From: Streptomyces griseus
GTDB taxonomy: Bacteria > Actinomycetota > Actinomycetes > Streptomycetales > Streptomycetaceae
NCBI RefSeq assembly: GCF_001715295.1
Contig: NZ_MDKB01000004.1
Location: 261,014 to 325,013 of the forward strand
Length of the DNA stretch: 64,000 bases
Reading direction: 5' to 3'
The notes beneath the pieces are model-generated. The model was given only the letters and a program-made list of their open reading frames with translations, did no database searches and was not told the origin of the DNA. This document shows, one piece after another, positions 33,381-42,584 of the stretch; positions within the stretch are counted from its first letter, which is position 1, and each line of letters begins with the position of its first letter. A program made the position numbers and the translations under genes.

Positions 33381-33599
33381 TTACTCCCCGCCCTTCTGGA
33401 CGAATGACCTCACGAAATCCTCGGCGTTGGACTCGAGTACGTCGTCGATCTCGTCGAGGACGTCGTCGACGTCGTCGCTCAGCTTCTCCTGGCGCTCCTT
33501 GAGGTCCTCGGAGGCCTGCGCGTCCTGCGCCTGCTCCTCGGTCCCCTCGGTGGAACGTGTCGCCTTCTGCTGTCCGCCGCCGGTGTCCTTGGTCGCCAT
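33381..33599 (-). CDS. pup: Prokaryotic ubiquitin-like protein Pup
   Basis: The 72-residue Pup is mostly charged and disordered with the coiled-coil segment ('LKERQEKLSDDVDDVLDEIDD') that docks into the N-terminal helices of ARC/Mpa. It ends 'VRSFVQKGGE'. The last residue is coded by GAG just before TAA, so the protein is made with a C-terminal Glu and can be ligated by PafA without prior deamidation. ATG at 33599 is chosen over the one nine bases upstream because GGGGTGAG fits it and it gives the usual 'MATKDTGGG' start. Confidence 0.96.
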   Translation of the reverse strand: MATKDTGGGQQKATRSTEGTEEQAQDAQASEDLKERQEKLSDDVDDVLDEIDDVLESNAEDFVRSFVQKGGE

Positions 33600-33719
33600 A
33601 TAGCTCACCCCGCTCGGTTCGAAGCACTTGATCAGACCCTACCTACGCGGTCCGACATTGGCCCGGTACTTGAGTCAACGTCCCCAGGTCATCTGATTGA
33701 TTCCCAGCCGGAACGCCTT

Positions 33720-35231
33720 TCAGCCCCCCGTCAGCGTCCGGACCAGCTCCTCCGCCGTACGGCAGCGGTCCAGCAGCCCCTCGACGTGACTGCGTGTACC
33801 GCGCAGTGGTTCCATCGTGGGCACCCGTTGCAGAGAGTCACGGTCGGGCAGGTCGAAGATGACCGAGTCCCAGGAGGCAGCGGCCACGTCGTCCGCGTAC
33901 TGCTCCAGGCAGCGGCCGCGGAAATAAGCCCTGGTGTCCTCGGGCGGCTTCGTACGGGCCCTCTCCACGTCGCTCTCGTCGAGCAGGCGCTTCATCTTCC
34001 CGCGGGCCGCCAGACGGTTGTACAGGCCCTTGTCCGGCCGTACGTCGGCGTACTGGAGGTCCACCAGATGCAGGCGCGGGGCGTCCCAGTCCACGCCGTC
34101 GCGACGCCGGTAGCCCTCCATGAGCTCCCGCTTGGCGATCCAGTCCAGTTCGCCGGAGAGGCTCATCGGATCGTTCTCCAGGCGGTTGAGCGTGTCCTCC
34201 CAACGGGCCAGCACGTCCTTGGTCTGCTCGTCCGCGTCCGCCCCGTACCGCTCCTCCACATACTTGCGGCCCAGCTCGAAGTACTCCATCTGCAGCTGGA
34301 CCGCGGTGAGTGTCCGGCCGCTGCGCAGGGTGATCAGCTGGCGGAGGTCCGGATCGTGCGAGACCTGGTGCAGGGTGCGCACCGGCTGGTCGACCGCGAG
34401 GTCGACGTTGATGAACCCGTCCTCGATCATGGCCAGGACCAGGGAGGTCGTGCCGAGCTTGAGGTAGGTCGAGATCTCGGAGAGGTTGGCGTCGCCGATG
34501 ATCACGTGCAGCCTGCGGTACTTCCCGGCATCGGAGTGGGGTTCGTCGCGGGTGTTGATGATCGGGCGCTTCAGCGTGGTCTCGAGGCCGACCTCCACCT
34601 CGAAGTAGTCGGCGCGCTGGCTGATCTGGAAACCGTGCTCGTTGCCGTCCTGGCCGATGCCGACCCGGCCGGCGCCGGTCACCACCTGACGGGAGACGAA
34701 GAACGGGGTCAGATGGCGCACGATGTCGGAGAAGGGCGTCTCCCGCTTCATCAGGTAGTTCTCGTGCGTTCCGTAGGACGCGCCCTTGTTGTCGGTGTTG
34801 TTCTTGTAGAGGTGGATGGGCTGGGCGCCCGGGATCGCGGCGGCCCGCTCGGCGGCCTCCGCCATCACGCGCTCACCGGCCTTGTCCCAGAGCACCGCGT
34901 CCATGGGGTTGGTGATCTCGGGTGAGCTGTATTCGGGGTGCGCGTGGTCGACGTAGAGCCGGGCACCGTTGGTGAGGATGACATTGGCGAGGCCGATGTC
35001 CTCGTCGGTAAGCTGGCTGGAGTCGGCGGTCTCGCGGGCGAGGTCGAAGCCTCGCGCGTCGCGCAGCGGATTCTCCTCCTCGAAATCCCAGCGGGCGCGG
35101 CGCGCCCGGTGCATCGCCGCCGCGTAGGCGTTGACGATCTGGGACGAGGTGAGCATGGCATTGGCGTTGGGTTGACCGGGGACGGAGATCCCGTACTCCG
35201 TCTCGATGCCCATCACTCGCCGTACGGTCAT
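33720..35231 (-). CDS. dop: Deamidase/depupylase of Pup, Dop
   Basis: The 503-residue paralogue of PafA removes Pup from tagged proteins and, where Pup ends in Gln, deamidates it first. It has 'MGIETEYGISVPG' at the N-terminus, the Dop-specific loop after 'YSSPEITN', 'HLYKNNTDNKGASYGTHENY' and 'RPIINTRDEPHSDAGKYRRL'. ATG at 35231 follows AAGGAGG; an in-frame extension upstream has no ribosome-binding site. Because Pup here ends in Glu, depupylation is likely its main job. It lies 120 bases upstream of pup on the same strand. Confidence 0.95.
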   Translation of the reverse strand: MTVRRVMGIETEYGISVPGQPNANAMLTSSQIVNAYAAAMHRARRARWDFEEENPLRDARGFDLARETADSSQLTDEDIGLANVILTNGARLYVDHAHPEYSSPEITNPMDAVLWDKAGERVMAEAAERAAAIPGAQPIHLYKNNTDNKGASYGTHENYLMKRETPFSDIVRHLTPFFVSRQVVTGAGRVGIGQDGNEHGFQISQRADYFEVEVGLETTLKRPIINTRDEPHSDAGKYRRLHVIIGDANLSEISTYLKLGTTSLVLAMIEDGFINVDLAVDQPVRTLHQVSHDPDLRQLITLRSGRTLTAVQLQMEYFELGRKYVEERYGADADEQTKDVLARWEDTLNRLENDPMSLSGELDWIAKRELMEGYRRRDGVDWDAPRLHLVDLQYADVRPDKGLYNRLAARGKMKRLLDESDVERARTKPPEDTRAYFRGRCLEQYADDVAAASWDSVIFDLPDRDSLQRVPTMEPLRGTRSHVEGLLDRCRTAEELVRTLTGG

Positions 35232-35423
35232 GCGGCCCTCCTTGCCCGGCGGCGCTCCCCGTCCGGGAGCGGCGCTCAAGTACCGCTGCTGGTCCCTGCG
35301 CGTGCGGCGGCGTCCCCGCACTGCGCGACTCGGCGGTACGGCAGAGCCTAGAGCGCCTCTGCGCCGGTGGGGAGATCAATTAGGTCATTGTTCGGGTGAG
35401 GCCGGAACTGCCGGGAAAACAGC

Positions 35424-35457
35424 CGGCTGCGGACCCCCTCCCGGGCGTCCGCAGCCG
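35424..35457 (-). terminator. Hairpin after arc
   Basis: Perfect 11-base stem (35424-35434 / 35447-35457), nine bases past the arc stop. The rest of the stretch up to dop (35232-35423) should contain the dop promoter. Confidence 0.65.
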
Positions 35458-35466
35458 ATCCGCGTC

Positions 35467-37233
35467 TTACAGGTACTGTCCGGTATTCGCCACCGTGTCG
35501 ATGGAGCGACCGGTGTCCGCGCCCTGCTTTCCGGTGACGAGCGTGCGGATGAACACGATCCGCTCGCCCTTCTTTCCGGAAATCCTGGCCCAGTCGTCCG
35601 GATTGGTGGTGTTGGGCAGGTCCTCGTTCTCCTTGAACTCGTCCACACACGCCTGGAGGAGATGGGAGACGCGCAGACCCTTCTGGCCCTGCTCGAGGAA
35701 TGCCTTGATGGCCATTTTCTTCGCCCGGTCCACGATGTTCTGAATCATCGCTCCGGAGTTGAAGTCCTTGAAGTACAGGACTTCCTTGTCGCCGTTGGCG
35801 TAGGTGACCTCGAGGAAGCGATTCTCCTCGGATTCCGTGTACATCCGCTCCACGACCGACTGGATCATGGCGTGGGCGGCGGCCTCCCTCGACCCCGTGT
35901 GCTCGGCCAGGTCGTCCGCGTGCAGCGGGAGCGACGAGGTGAGGTACTTCGCGAAGATGTCCTTCGCGGCCTCCGCGTCCGGCCGCTCGATCTTGATCTT
36001 CACATCGAGACGTCCGGGGCGCAGGATGGCGGGGTCGATCATGTCCTCGCGGTTGGAGGCGCCGATGACGATGACGTTCTCCAGGCCCTCCACCCCGTCG
36101 ATCTCGGCGAGCAGCTGCGGGACGATGGTGTTCTCCACGTCCGAGCTGACGCCGGAACCGCGGGTGCGGAAGAGGGACTCCATCTCGTCGAAGAAGACGA
36201 TGACGGGGGTGCCCTCGCTCGCCTTCTCCCGGGCACGCTGGAAGACGAGGCGGATGTGCCGCTCGGTCTCGCCGACGTACTTGTTGAGGAGCTCGGGACC
36301 CTTGATGTTGAGGAAGTAACTCTTCCCCGCCGGCTGCCCGGTGACCTCGGCGACCTTCTTGGCCAGGGAGTTGGCCACGGCCTTGGCGATGAGCGTCTTG
36401 CCGCAGCCGGGGGGGCCGTAGAGCAGGATGCCCTTCGGCGGACGGAGCTCGTGCTCCTTGAAGAGGTCCGGGTGGAGGTAGGGGAGCTCGACCGCGTCGC
36501 GGATCAGCTCGATCTGGTCGCCCAGACCGCCGATCTTGTCGTAGTCGATGTCCGGAACCTCTTCGAGGACGAGTTCCTCGACCTCGCTCTTGGGGACCAC
36601 CTCGTAGACGTAGCCGGACCTGGGTTCCAGCAGGAGGGCGTCGCCGGGGCGGACGGTGATGTCCAGCAGCGGCTCCGCGAGCCGCACCACCCGTTCCTCG
36701 TCGGTGTGCCCGATCACCAGGGCACGCTCGCCGTCCTCGAGGATCTCCTTGAGGGTGACGATGTCCCCGGCCCGCTCGAATTCCATGGCCTCGACCACGT
36801 TGAGCGCCTCGTTGAGCATGACTTCCTGGCCTTTTCGCAGGCCGTCGAGCTCGACACTGGGACTGACGTTCACCCGGAGCTTTCGGCCCCCGGTGAAGAT
36901 GTCGCAGGTGCCGTCCTCGTTGGCCTGCAGGAAGACACCGAAGCCGGCCGGCGGCTGCGCGAGCCGGTCGACCTCCTCCTTGAGGGCCACGATCTGGTCG
37001 CGGGCCTCCCGGAGTGTGCCGGCGAGCCGCTCGTTCTGTGCGGACACGCCTGCGAGGTTGGTCTGCAACTCGACGATCCGCTCTTCGAGAATCCTCGTAT
37101 GACGCGGAGAGTCGGCGAGCTTACGTCGCAGGACGGCGATTTCCTGCTCGAGAAAGGCAACCTGGCCGGCAGGGTCTTCTGACCCCCGCCCGGGCCGGAT
37201 GCCGCGGTTGATGTCGTCGTCGTGGGCTGCCAC
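35467..37233 (-). CDS. arc: Proteasome-associated AAA ATPase ARC/Mpa
   Basis: The 588-residue ATPase unfolds pupylated proteins and feeds them into the 20S core. It has an N-terminal coiled coil (about 25-92) that binds Pup, a tandem OB region (about 97-220), and one AAA module with Walker A GPPGCGKT (273-280), Walker B 'VIVFFDEMESLF' and sensor 'IGASNR'. It ends in 'GQYL', whose Tyr docks into the alpha ring. GTG at 37233 is preferred, with GGAGGTGAGGACC upstream, giving the length usual for Streptomyces ARC. Confidence 0.96.
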   Translation of the reverse strand: MAAHDDDINRGIRPGRGSEDPAGQVAFLEQEIAVLRRKLADSPRHTRILEERIVELQTNLAGVSAQNERLAGTLREARDQIVALKEEVDRLAQPPAGFGVFLQANEDGTCDIFTGGRKLRVNVSPSVELDGLRKGQEVMLNEALNVVEAMEFERAGDIVTLKEILEDGERALVIGHTDEERVVRLAEPLLDITVRPGDALLLEPRSGYVYEVVPKSEVEELVLEEVPDIDYDKIGGLGDQIELIRDAVELPYLHPDLFKEHELRPPKGILLYGPPGCGKTLIAKAVANSLAKKVAEVTGQPAGKSYFLNIKGPELLNKYVGETERHIRLVFQRAREKASEGTPVIVFFDEMESLFRTRGSGVSSDVENTIVPQLLAEIDGVEGLENVIVIGASNREDMIDPAILRPGRLDVKIKIERPDAEAAKDIFAKYLTSSLPLHADDLAEHTGSREAAAHAMIQSVVERMYTESEENRFLEVTYANGDKEVLYFKDFNSGAMIQNIVDRAKKMAIKAFLEQGQKGLRVSHLLQACVDEFKENEDLPNTTNPDDWARISGKKGERIVFIRTLVTGKQGADTGRSIDTVANTGQYL

Positions 37234-37474
37234 GGTCCTCACCTCCTCCAAGGGGAGCTGGACGCTTCCTGACCCTACCTGGGTGAGTGATGATTGAAAC
37301 CCCTAGATCACAAAGACCTGGGGGCGTGTCCGATCTTCACCCCTGCGCTCTCCCTCACGCCAGGGGAATACCCACCCTTCGGCATCGGAAAGCCGCCGGT
37401 TGTATCGTCGAAGCGTTCAACACCCGTCAGGGCAGGCTTCAATTGGTGCGGATACGCAGGGAACGGCAGGACAC

Positions 37475-37786
37475 ATGACCGTGCAGCAGGACGCTCCGGG
37501 CGGCGGCGACGCGCAGGACCTCGAGGTCTGGATCGACCAGGACCTCTGTACGGGCGACGGCATCTGCGTGCAGTACGCACCTGAGGTCTTCGAGCTCGAC
37601 ATCGACGGGCTGGCGTACGTGAAGAGCGCGGACGACGAGCTCCTCCAGGACAAGGGCGCCACCACCCCGGTGCCACTGCCGCTGCTCCGGGACGTGGCGG
37701 ATTCGGCCAAGGACTGCCCGGGCGACTGCATCCACGTACGGCGTGTGTCGGACAGGGTCGAGGTCTACGGGCCGGACGCGGCGTAG
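37475..37786 (+). CDS. Ferredoxin, probably [3Fe-4S]
   Basis: The 103-residue acidic protein has cysteines C25, C31, C81 and C85 in 'DLCTGDGICVQYAPEVFEL' and 'DCPGDCIHV'. The middle cysteine of a classical C-x2-C-x2-C motif is replaced by Asp28, which points to a three-iron cluster, as in small ferredoxins that serve cytochrome P450s. No P450 is nearby. ATG at 37475 is supported by codon use more than by its weak ribosome-binding site. It is divergent from arc; the 241-base region between the two starts must hold both promoters. Confidence 0.85.
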   Translation: MTVQQDAPGGGDAQDLEVWIDQDLCTGDGICVQYAPEVFELDIDGLAYVKSADDELLQDKGATTPVPLPLLRDVADSAKDCPGDCIHVRRVSDRVEVYGPDAA

Positions 37787-37790
37787 CGCC

Positions 37791-38387
37791 TCAGGCGCTG
37801 CGACCGGGGGCCGACGCGGGGCCGGTGGTCTCGACGAACGCGCTGCCCTTCCACTGCCAGGTGGCGCTCTCCCGCACGTCGGGGCAGCAGCGTGGTACGC
37901 CGGTCGAGGAGTAGCCGAGCAGGGTCGCCGAGACCCGGCCGCCGCGGACGGCGACATCCGTGACCGTCAGCTTCCGGGCGGGGTCCACCAGGGTCGCGAC
38001 GACCCGGGGTGCGGCCCCGCCCGTCTGTGTCAGGACGTAGACCCCGCTGGGCGGCGTGCCGGATCCGGCGGCGCAGTGGACCACGGCCACGGTCTCGGGC
38101 CTGCCGTCGCCGTCGAGGTCACCGGGTGCCTTCCGGGCCACGGTGCGGCCGACGGCGCCGCAGTCGAGCGGGAAGTCGGCCCGGGCGGGGTCGGGAGCCG
38201 CGGCGGCCTGTGCGCTGCCGTGCGGGGCGGTGGCGCGGTGCTCGGACGCGGAGGCCGTCGCGGTCGCCCCGCCGGGCTGGAGCAGCCCCGCCCCGGCGAC
38301 GACCGCGGCCATCGCCGCGGCCGTGGCGAGCCAGTGCACCGGCTTGGCGCCGGTGTGCGCGAGGTCCGGGAGCGCGGAGGTCTGCAC
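37791..38387 (-). CDS. Exported protein with N-terminal membrane anchor, unknown function
   Basis: The 198-residue protein has a hydrophobic segment at about 20-38 ('WLATAAAMAAVVAGAGLL'), an Ala/Thr/Ser-rich linker and a C-terminal domain (about 80-198) including 'APGDLDGDGRPETVAVVHC', a D-x-D-x-D type calcium-like loop of FG-GAP/VCBS proteins. I infer an extracytoplasmic location. GTG at 38387 has AGGAG nine bases upstream; ATG at 38465 would add 26 residues and is also possible. It is convergent with the ferredoxin gene, with only four bases between the stops. Confidence 0.6.
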   Translation of the reverse strand: MQTSALPDLAHTGAKPVHWLATAAAMAAVVAGAGLLQPGGATATASASEHRATAPHGSAQAAAAPDPARADFPLDCGAVGRTVARKAPGDLDGDGRPETVAVVHCAAGSGTPPSGVYVLTQTGGAAPRVVATLVDPARKLTVTDVAVRGGRVSATLLGYSSTGVPRCCPDVRESATWQWKGSAFVETTGPASAPGRSA

Positions 38388-38526
38388 GCGGTATGTCTCC
38401 TGTGGGTCCTGGAAGCCGGGGCAGGCGGTGCCGGGCGGGGCCGGCGGGCGGGGGGTGGCCAGCATCGTGCCACACCTCACACTCCGGGGGAACGGCGGGG
38501 TCACCACCGGTCGGCCCGCCGCCACG

Positions 38527-38584
38527 CGACGGCGCCGCCGGCTCGCCCCCGGGTCGGTCCGGGAACGGGGCGGCGGCGCCGTCG
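38527..38584 (-). terminator. Terminator downstream of trmI
   Basis: Perfect 14-base stem (38527-38540 / 38571-38584) with a 30-base loop, 11 bases past the trmI stop. Loop length makes it less typical than others in the window. Confidence 0.6.
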
Positions 38585-38595
38585 TGGGTACGGGT

Positions 38596-39504
38596 TCAGT
38601 CGCGCGGTGCGGAGCCGCTCCGGCTGCCGGGACCGTCGTAGTCCTCGCCGTAGGCGCCCTTGGAGGGGCGGCGACGGCGCAGCGGGGGTTCGACGCCGTC
38701 CGCGAGGCGGCGGGCGGTGACGAGGAAGCCGGTGTGGCCGATCATCCGGTGGTCGGGGCGGACGGCCAGACCCTCGACGTGCCAGTTGCGGATCATCGAC
38801 TCCCAGGGCTGCGGTTCGGCGAAGCAGCCGATCTCACGGATGGACTCGACGGTCCGCGAGAGCTGGGTGGTGGTCGCGACGTACGCGCAGAGGATGCCCC
38901 CGGGCACGAGCGCCTTGGAGACGGCCTCCAGGCACTCCCAGGGGGCGAGCATGTCCAGGACGACGCGGTCGACGTCGGTGTCCGCGAGGTTGTCCTGGAG
39001 ATCGCCGACGGTGAGCTGCCAGGCGGGGTGCGGGGAGCCGAAGTAGCGCTCCACGTTCTGCCGGGCGATCTCGGCGAAGTCCTCACGGCGCTCGTAGGAG
39101 TGCAGCATCCCCTGCTCGCCGATGGCGCGCAGGAGGAAGGTGCTGAGGGCTCCTGAGCCGACGCCGGCTTCGACGACGCGGGCACCGGGGAAGATGTCAC
39201 CGAAGGCCAGGATCTGCCCCGCGTCCTTGGGGTAGACCACGGCGGCACCGCGGGGCATGGACAGGACGTAGTCGGGGAGCAGGGGGCGCAGCGCGAGGTA
39301 GGCGACGTTTCCCGTGGTACGGACAACACTGCCCTCGGGAGCACCGATCAGCTCGTCGTGCGGGAAAGAACCCTTGTGGGTGTGGAAGTTCTTTCCGGCT
39401 TCGAGCGTGAAGGTGTAGTGGCGTCCCTTGGGGTCGGTGAGCTGGACCTGGTCCCCGACTGTGAATGGGCCGCGACGGCGGGCGGCACCGGTCGGTTCGG
39501 ACAT
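38596..39504 (-). CDS. trmI: tRNA (adenine58-N1)-methyltransferase TrmI
   Basis: The 302-residue SAM-dependent methyltransferase modifies A58 in the T-loop of tRNA and works as a tetramer. Signatures are 'YPKDAGQILAFGDIFPGARV' leading to the SAM loop 'VVEAGVGSGALSTFLLRA', and 'DRVVLDMLAPWECLEAV'. The N-terminal barrel and the C-terminal tail with basic 'RRRRPSKGAYGEDYDG' are normal for actinobacterial TrmI. It lies just after the site-2 protease gene on the same strand (62 bases). In other actinobacteria, trmI and this protease are regular neighbours of the proteasome locus. Confidence 0.93.
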   Translation of the reverse strand: MSEPTGAARRRGPFTVGDQVQLTDPKGRHYTFTLEAGKNFHTHKGSFPHDELIGAPEGSVVRTTGNVAYLALRPLLPDYVLSMPRGAAVVYPKDAGQILAFGDIFPGARVVEAGVGSGALSTFLLRAIGEQGMLHSYERREDFAEIARQNVERYFGSPHPAWQLTVGDLQDNLADTDVDRVVLDMLAPWECLEAVSKALVPGGILCAYVATTTQLSRTVESIREIGCFAEPQPWESMIRNWHVEGLAVRPDHRMIGHTGFLVTARRLADGVEPPLRRRRPSKGAYGEDYDGPGSRSGSAPRD

Positions 39505-39566
39505 GCGATCAGCCTACCGGTATTCGGCGGCCGCGTTTCCGGGGGCCGCGGCGGGCCGGCCGGCGG

Positions 39567-40817
39567 TCAGGACGCGGGACGGGCCATGGCTGCGACGAAC
39601 GCGCGTTCGACGTCGGCGGTGGACAGCACGCCGTAGATCTCCCCGGTCTCCTCGACGACGAGGTACTCCGTGGCCGGGGTCGCCTTGAGACGGTCCAGGA
39701 GCGCCTCGCCCGCGAGCTCGGCGGGCACCTTCATCCCCTCGGTGAGGTCCTGGGCCAGGCCGCTGACGGCCACCCAGGGCCTGCGGTGCTCGGGCACACC
39801 GACGATGGCGGTCTCGCGGACGACCCCCTTGGGGTTGCCCTGGCCGTCCACGACGACGAGGGCGCGGGCCCCCGCCTCGTTGGCACGCCGCAGCGCCTCG
39901 GAGAGCGGGGTGGCGGACTCCACCGGGACGGCGCGCCGGGTGAGCGCCCGGGCCCGCAGGTCCGGAAGGTGCTCGCGCAGCCGGGCCATGCGCAGGCTGT
40001 TGCCCGCTCCGGTCCAGATGATCCCGGCGAGGATGGCGGCGAGCAGGGCGTCGGTGACGGTCTCCACCCCGCCGACCTTGCTGGAGGCGTTGCCGAGGGC
40101 GCCGGTGTGGGTGAGGAGCGGGAGTCCGATCAGGACGGTGACGGCCAGGCCACGGCCGACCCACGCCGCGGCGACGGTGCCGCTCATGGGCTTGCCCGTG
40201 AGCTTCCAGACGACGGCACGGAGCATACGGCCGCCGTCCAGGGGGAGGCCTGGGAGCAGGTTGAAGGCGGCGACGATGAGGTTGGAGACCATCAGGCCGG
40301 CCAGGAGCACGCCGGGGACGGTGCCCGCCTCGACGAACTGGAGCGGGACGAAGAAGAGGCCGCCGAGCACGAGGGAGAGGAGGGGTCCCACGAAGGCGAG
40401 GACGAACTCCCGGCCCGGGGTCTCGGACTCCTTCTCGATCTCGGAGACGCCGCCGAAGAACTGGAGCTGGATGCGCCGGACCGGCAGTTTGTAGCGCAGC
40501 GCGGCGACGGTGTGGGCGAGCTCGTGGACGAGGACCGAGGCGTAGAACGCGATCGCGAAGAAGAGGGCGACCAGGTAACGGAGTCCGCCGAGCTCGGGCA
40601 GCACGCGGTCGAGCTGGCCTCCGAAGACCCAGGTGATCAGCGCGGCGACGACGAACCAGCTGGGTGCCACGTACACCGGCACGCCGAAGGGACGGCCCAT
40701 GAGGAGGCCGCCGCCGGGATCATCCGGCCGTCGCGGTGCGCCCTTCCCGGGGCCGGTGCCGGGGTCCTTGCCCCCTGCGCCGGGCTGCGGGCGCCCGCTG
40801 TCGCCGCTCTCGTCCAC
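39567..40817 (-). CDS. Site-2 protease (M50 metalloprotease) with CBS domains, Rip3-like
   Basis: The 416-residue intramembrane protease has the zinc motif HELAH (98-102), the second motif 'NLLPGLPLDGGRML' near residue 185, about six membrane helices and a C-terminal pair of CBS domains (about 270-410). Such enzymes cut transmembrane proteins such as anti-sigma factors. GTG at 40817 with GGAGGG upstream is chosen; a long extension to 40952 lacks a ribosome-binding site. It could in principle take part in cleaving an anti-sigma factor like the RskA homologue of this window, but that is only a guess, and mycobacterial Rip1 (without CBS domains) is the known one. Confidence 0.88.
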   Translation of the reverse strand: MDESGDSGRPQPGAGGKDPGTGPGKGAPRRPDDPGGGLLMGRPFGVPVYVAPSWFVVAALITWVFGGQLDRVLPELGGLRYLVALFFAIAFYASVLVHELAHTVAALRYKLPVRRIQLQFFGGVSEIEKESETPGREFVLAFVGPLLSLVLGGLFFVPLQFVEAGTVPGVLLAGLMVSNLIVAAFNLLPGLPLDGGRMLRAVVWKLTGKPMSGTVAAAWVGRGLAVTVLIGLPLLTHTGALGNASSKVGGVETVTDALLAAILAGIIWTGAGNSLRMARLREHLPDLRARALTRRAVPVESATPLSEALRRANEAGARALVVVDGQGNPKGVVRETAIVGVPEHRRPWVAVSGLAQDLTEGMKVPAELAGEALLDRLKATPATEYLVVEETGEIYGVLSTADVERAFVAAMARPAS

Positions 40818-40921
40818 GGGATCCCTCCGGTCGGTGGCGTCTGCCACGATCATGCAGTGTGCGAGCTCTGTGGTCGATGGTATGCCGCTCGGTGTCGGTG
40901 GCGGGCCGTAGGGTCTGCGAC

Positions 40922-41833
40922 ATGACCTCCGTATCGCGCCCGCCCCGGCCACCCTCGTCCCTGTCGCCGTCGCGCGCGAGCGATTTCATGCAGTGCCCCC
41001 TGCTCTACCGCTTCCGGGTCATCGACAAGCTCCCCGAGAAGCCCAGTGAGGCGGCTACCCGCGGCACGCTGGTCCACGCCGTCCTCGAGCGGCTGTTCGA
41101 CGTGCCGGCGGGCGAGCGTACGGCCCCCCAGGCCAAGGCGCTCATCCCCGCCCAGTGGGACCGGCTGCTCGAGTCGAAGCCGGAGCTGACCGAGCTCTTC
41201 GCCGGGGACGCGGACGGGGAGCGGCTCGCCGGCTGGCTGAGGCAGGCGGAACAGCTCGTGGAGCGCTGGTTCTCGCTGGAGGACCCGACGCGTCTGGAGC
41301 CTGCCGAGCGGGAGCTGTTCGTCGAGACCGAGCTCGAGTCGGGGCTGCGGCTGCGCGGGGTCATCGACCGCGTGGACGTCGCTCCCACGGGCGAGGTCAG
41401 GATCGTGGACTACAAGACGGGCAAGGCCCCGCGTCCTGAGTACGCCGAGGGCGCGCTCTTCCAGATGAAGTTCTACGCCCTGGTGATCCGGCGCCTGAAG
41501 AACGTGGTGCCCCGCCGGCTCCAGCTCGTCTACCTCGGCAGCGGCGACGTGCTCACCTACGACCCGGTTCCGGCCGACCTGGAGCGGGTGGAGCGCAAGC
41601 TGGTGGCGCTGTGGGAGGCGATCCGGCTGGCCACGGAGACGGGCGAGTGGCGGCCGAGGCCGACGAAGCTGTGCGGCTGGTGCGACCACCGGGCGGTGTG
41701 TCCCGAGTTCGGCGGGACTCCCCCGGTCTATCCGCTGTCCGTCCGCCCGGCGGATCCGGTGGAGGGTGTGCAGGGCAGAATGGAGCCGGTCCGGGCCGGC
41801 ACCGGCCGACCGGAGGCCCTCGAAGGCCCTTGA
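40922..41833 (+). CDS. RecB-family (PD-(D/E)XK) exonuclease
   Basis: The 303-residue nuclease has a Cas4/AddB-like layout: 'GTLVHAVLERLFD' (catalytic His), 'LRGVIDRVDVAP' (Asp), 'RIVDYKTGKAPR' (D-x-K) and 'LFQMKFYALVI'. Four cysteines, C25 and 'CGWCDHRAVC' near 243-252, are set to hold a 4Fe-4S cluster that staples the ends of the domain together. It may act in DNA repair. ATG at 40922 is the first sensible start; the sequence before it belongs to the promoter shared with the protease gene. It is followed ten bases later by the response regulator. Confidence 0.9.
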   Translation: MTSVSRPPRPPSSLSPSRASDFMQCPLLYRFRVIDKLPEKPSEAATRGTLVHAVLERLFDVPAGERTAPQAKALIPAQWDRLLESKPELTELFAGDADGERLAGWLRQAEQLVERWFSLEDPTRLEPAERELFVETELESGLRLRGVIDRVDVAPTGEVRIVDYKTGKAPRPEYAEGALFQMKFYALVIRRLKNVVPRRLQLVYLGSGDVLTYDPVPADLERVERKLVALWEAIRLATETGEWRPRPTKLCGWCDHRAVCPEFGGTPPVYPLSVRPADPVEGVQGRMEPVRAGTGRPEALEGP

Positions 41834-41843
41834 AGGAGATTCC

Positions 41844-42515
41844 GTGGCTATCCGCGTCCTGCTGGTCGATGATCAACCGCTGCTGCGCACCGGTTTCCGG
41901 ATGATTCTGGAGGCGGAGGGCGACCTCGCGGTGGTCGGCGAGGCCGGTGACGGCCTCCAGGCCATCGATCAGGTGCGCGCGTTGCAGCCCGATGTGGTGC
42001 TGATGGACATCCGCATGCCGCGGATGGACGGCGTCGAGGCGACCCGGCAGATCACGGGCCCCGGGCGCGACGGCCCGGCGAAGGTCCTCGTGCTGACGAC
42101 GTTCGATCTCGACGAGTACGTGGTCGAGGCGCTGCGCGCCGGAGCGAGCGGTTTCCTGTTGAAGGACGCTCCGGCCAACGAGCTGGTGCAGGCCATCCGG
42201 GTGGTGGCCGGGGGTGAGGCGATGCTCGCGCCGAGCATCACGCGCCGGCTGCTGGACAAGTACGCCGATCACCTCCCGTCGGGCGAGGAGCCGGTGTCGG
42301 ACGCCCTGAACACGCTCACGGAGCGCGAGGTGGAGGTGCTGAAGCTGGTGGCGCGGGGGCTGTCCAACGCGGAGATCGCGGCCGACCTGTTCGTGAGCGA
42401 GACGACGGTCAAGACCCACGTGGGCCACGTGCTGACGAAGCTGGGACTGCGCGACCGGGTGCAGGCGGCCGTCTACGCCTACGAGAGCGGCCTGGTGCGA
42501 CCCGGGGCCCAGTGA
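41844..42515 (+). CDS. NarL/LuxR-family response regulator (orphan)
   Basis: The 223-residue regulator has a receiver domain with D10, phosphoacceptor D55 ('VLMDIRMPRMDG'), a Thr switch ('VLTTF') and Lys ('LLKDAP'), and a LuxR-type helix-turn-helix ('LTEREVEVLKLVARGLSNAE', 'SETTVKTHVGHVLTKLG'). No histidine kinase gene is adjacent on either side, so its partner is encoded elsewhere. GTG at 41844 has AAGGAGA upstream. It is probably co-transcribed with the RecB-like gene and ends at a very long perfect hairpin. Confidence 0.93.
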   Translation: MAIRVLLVDDQPLLRTGFRMILEAEGDLAVVGEAGDGLQAIDQVRALQPDVVLMDIRMPRMDGVEATRQITGPGRDGPAKVLVLTTFDLDEYVVEALRAGASGFLLKDAPANELVQAIRVVAGGEAMLAPSITRRLLDKYADHLPSGEEPVSDALNTLTEREVEVLKLVARGLSNAEIAADLFVSETTVKTHVGHVLTKLGLRDRVQAAVYAYESGLVRPGAQ

Positions 42516-42584
42516 CCCGGGGAGCCACCCGGCCCCGGCGACCCGCTCCGCGCGGCGCCGGGGCCCGCAGGGTGACGCGGGTGT

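Noticed and set aside
33600..33640. tRNA-like GGTTCGAA stretch
   Set aside because: No acceptor stem, anticodon arm or D-arm pairing can be built around it; it is the leader of pup.
35593..35604. Another CCAATCC on the minus strand inside arc
   Set aside because: The sequence 16 bases further does not contain CGAA and the site lies inside a coding region, so it is not counted as a SigK-type promoter.
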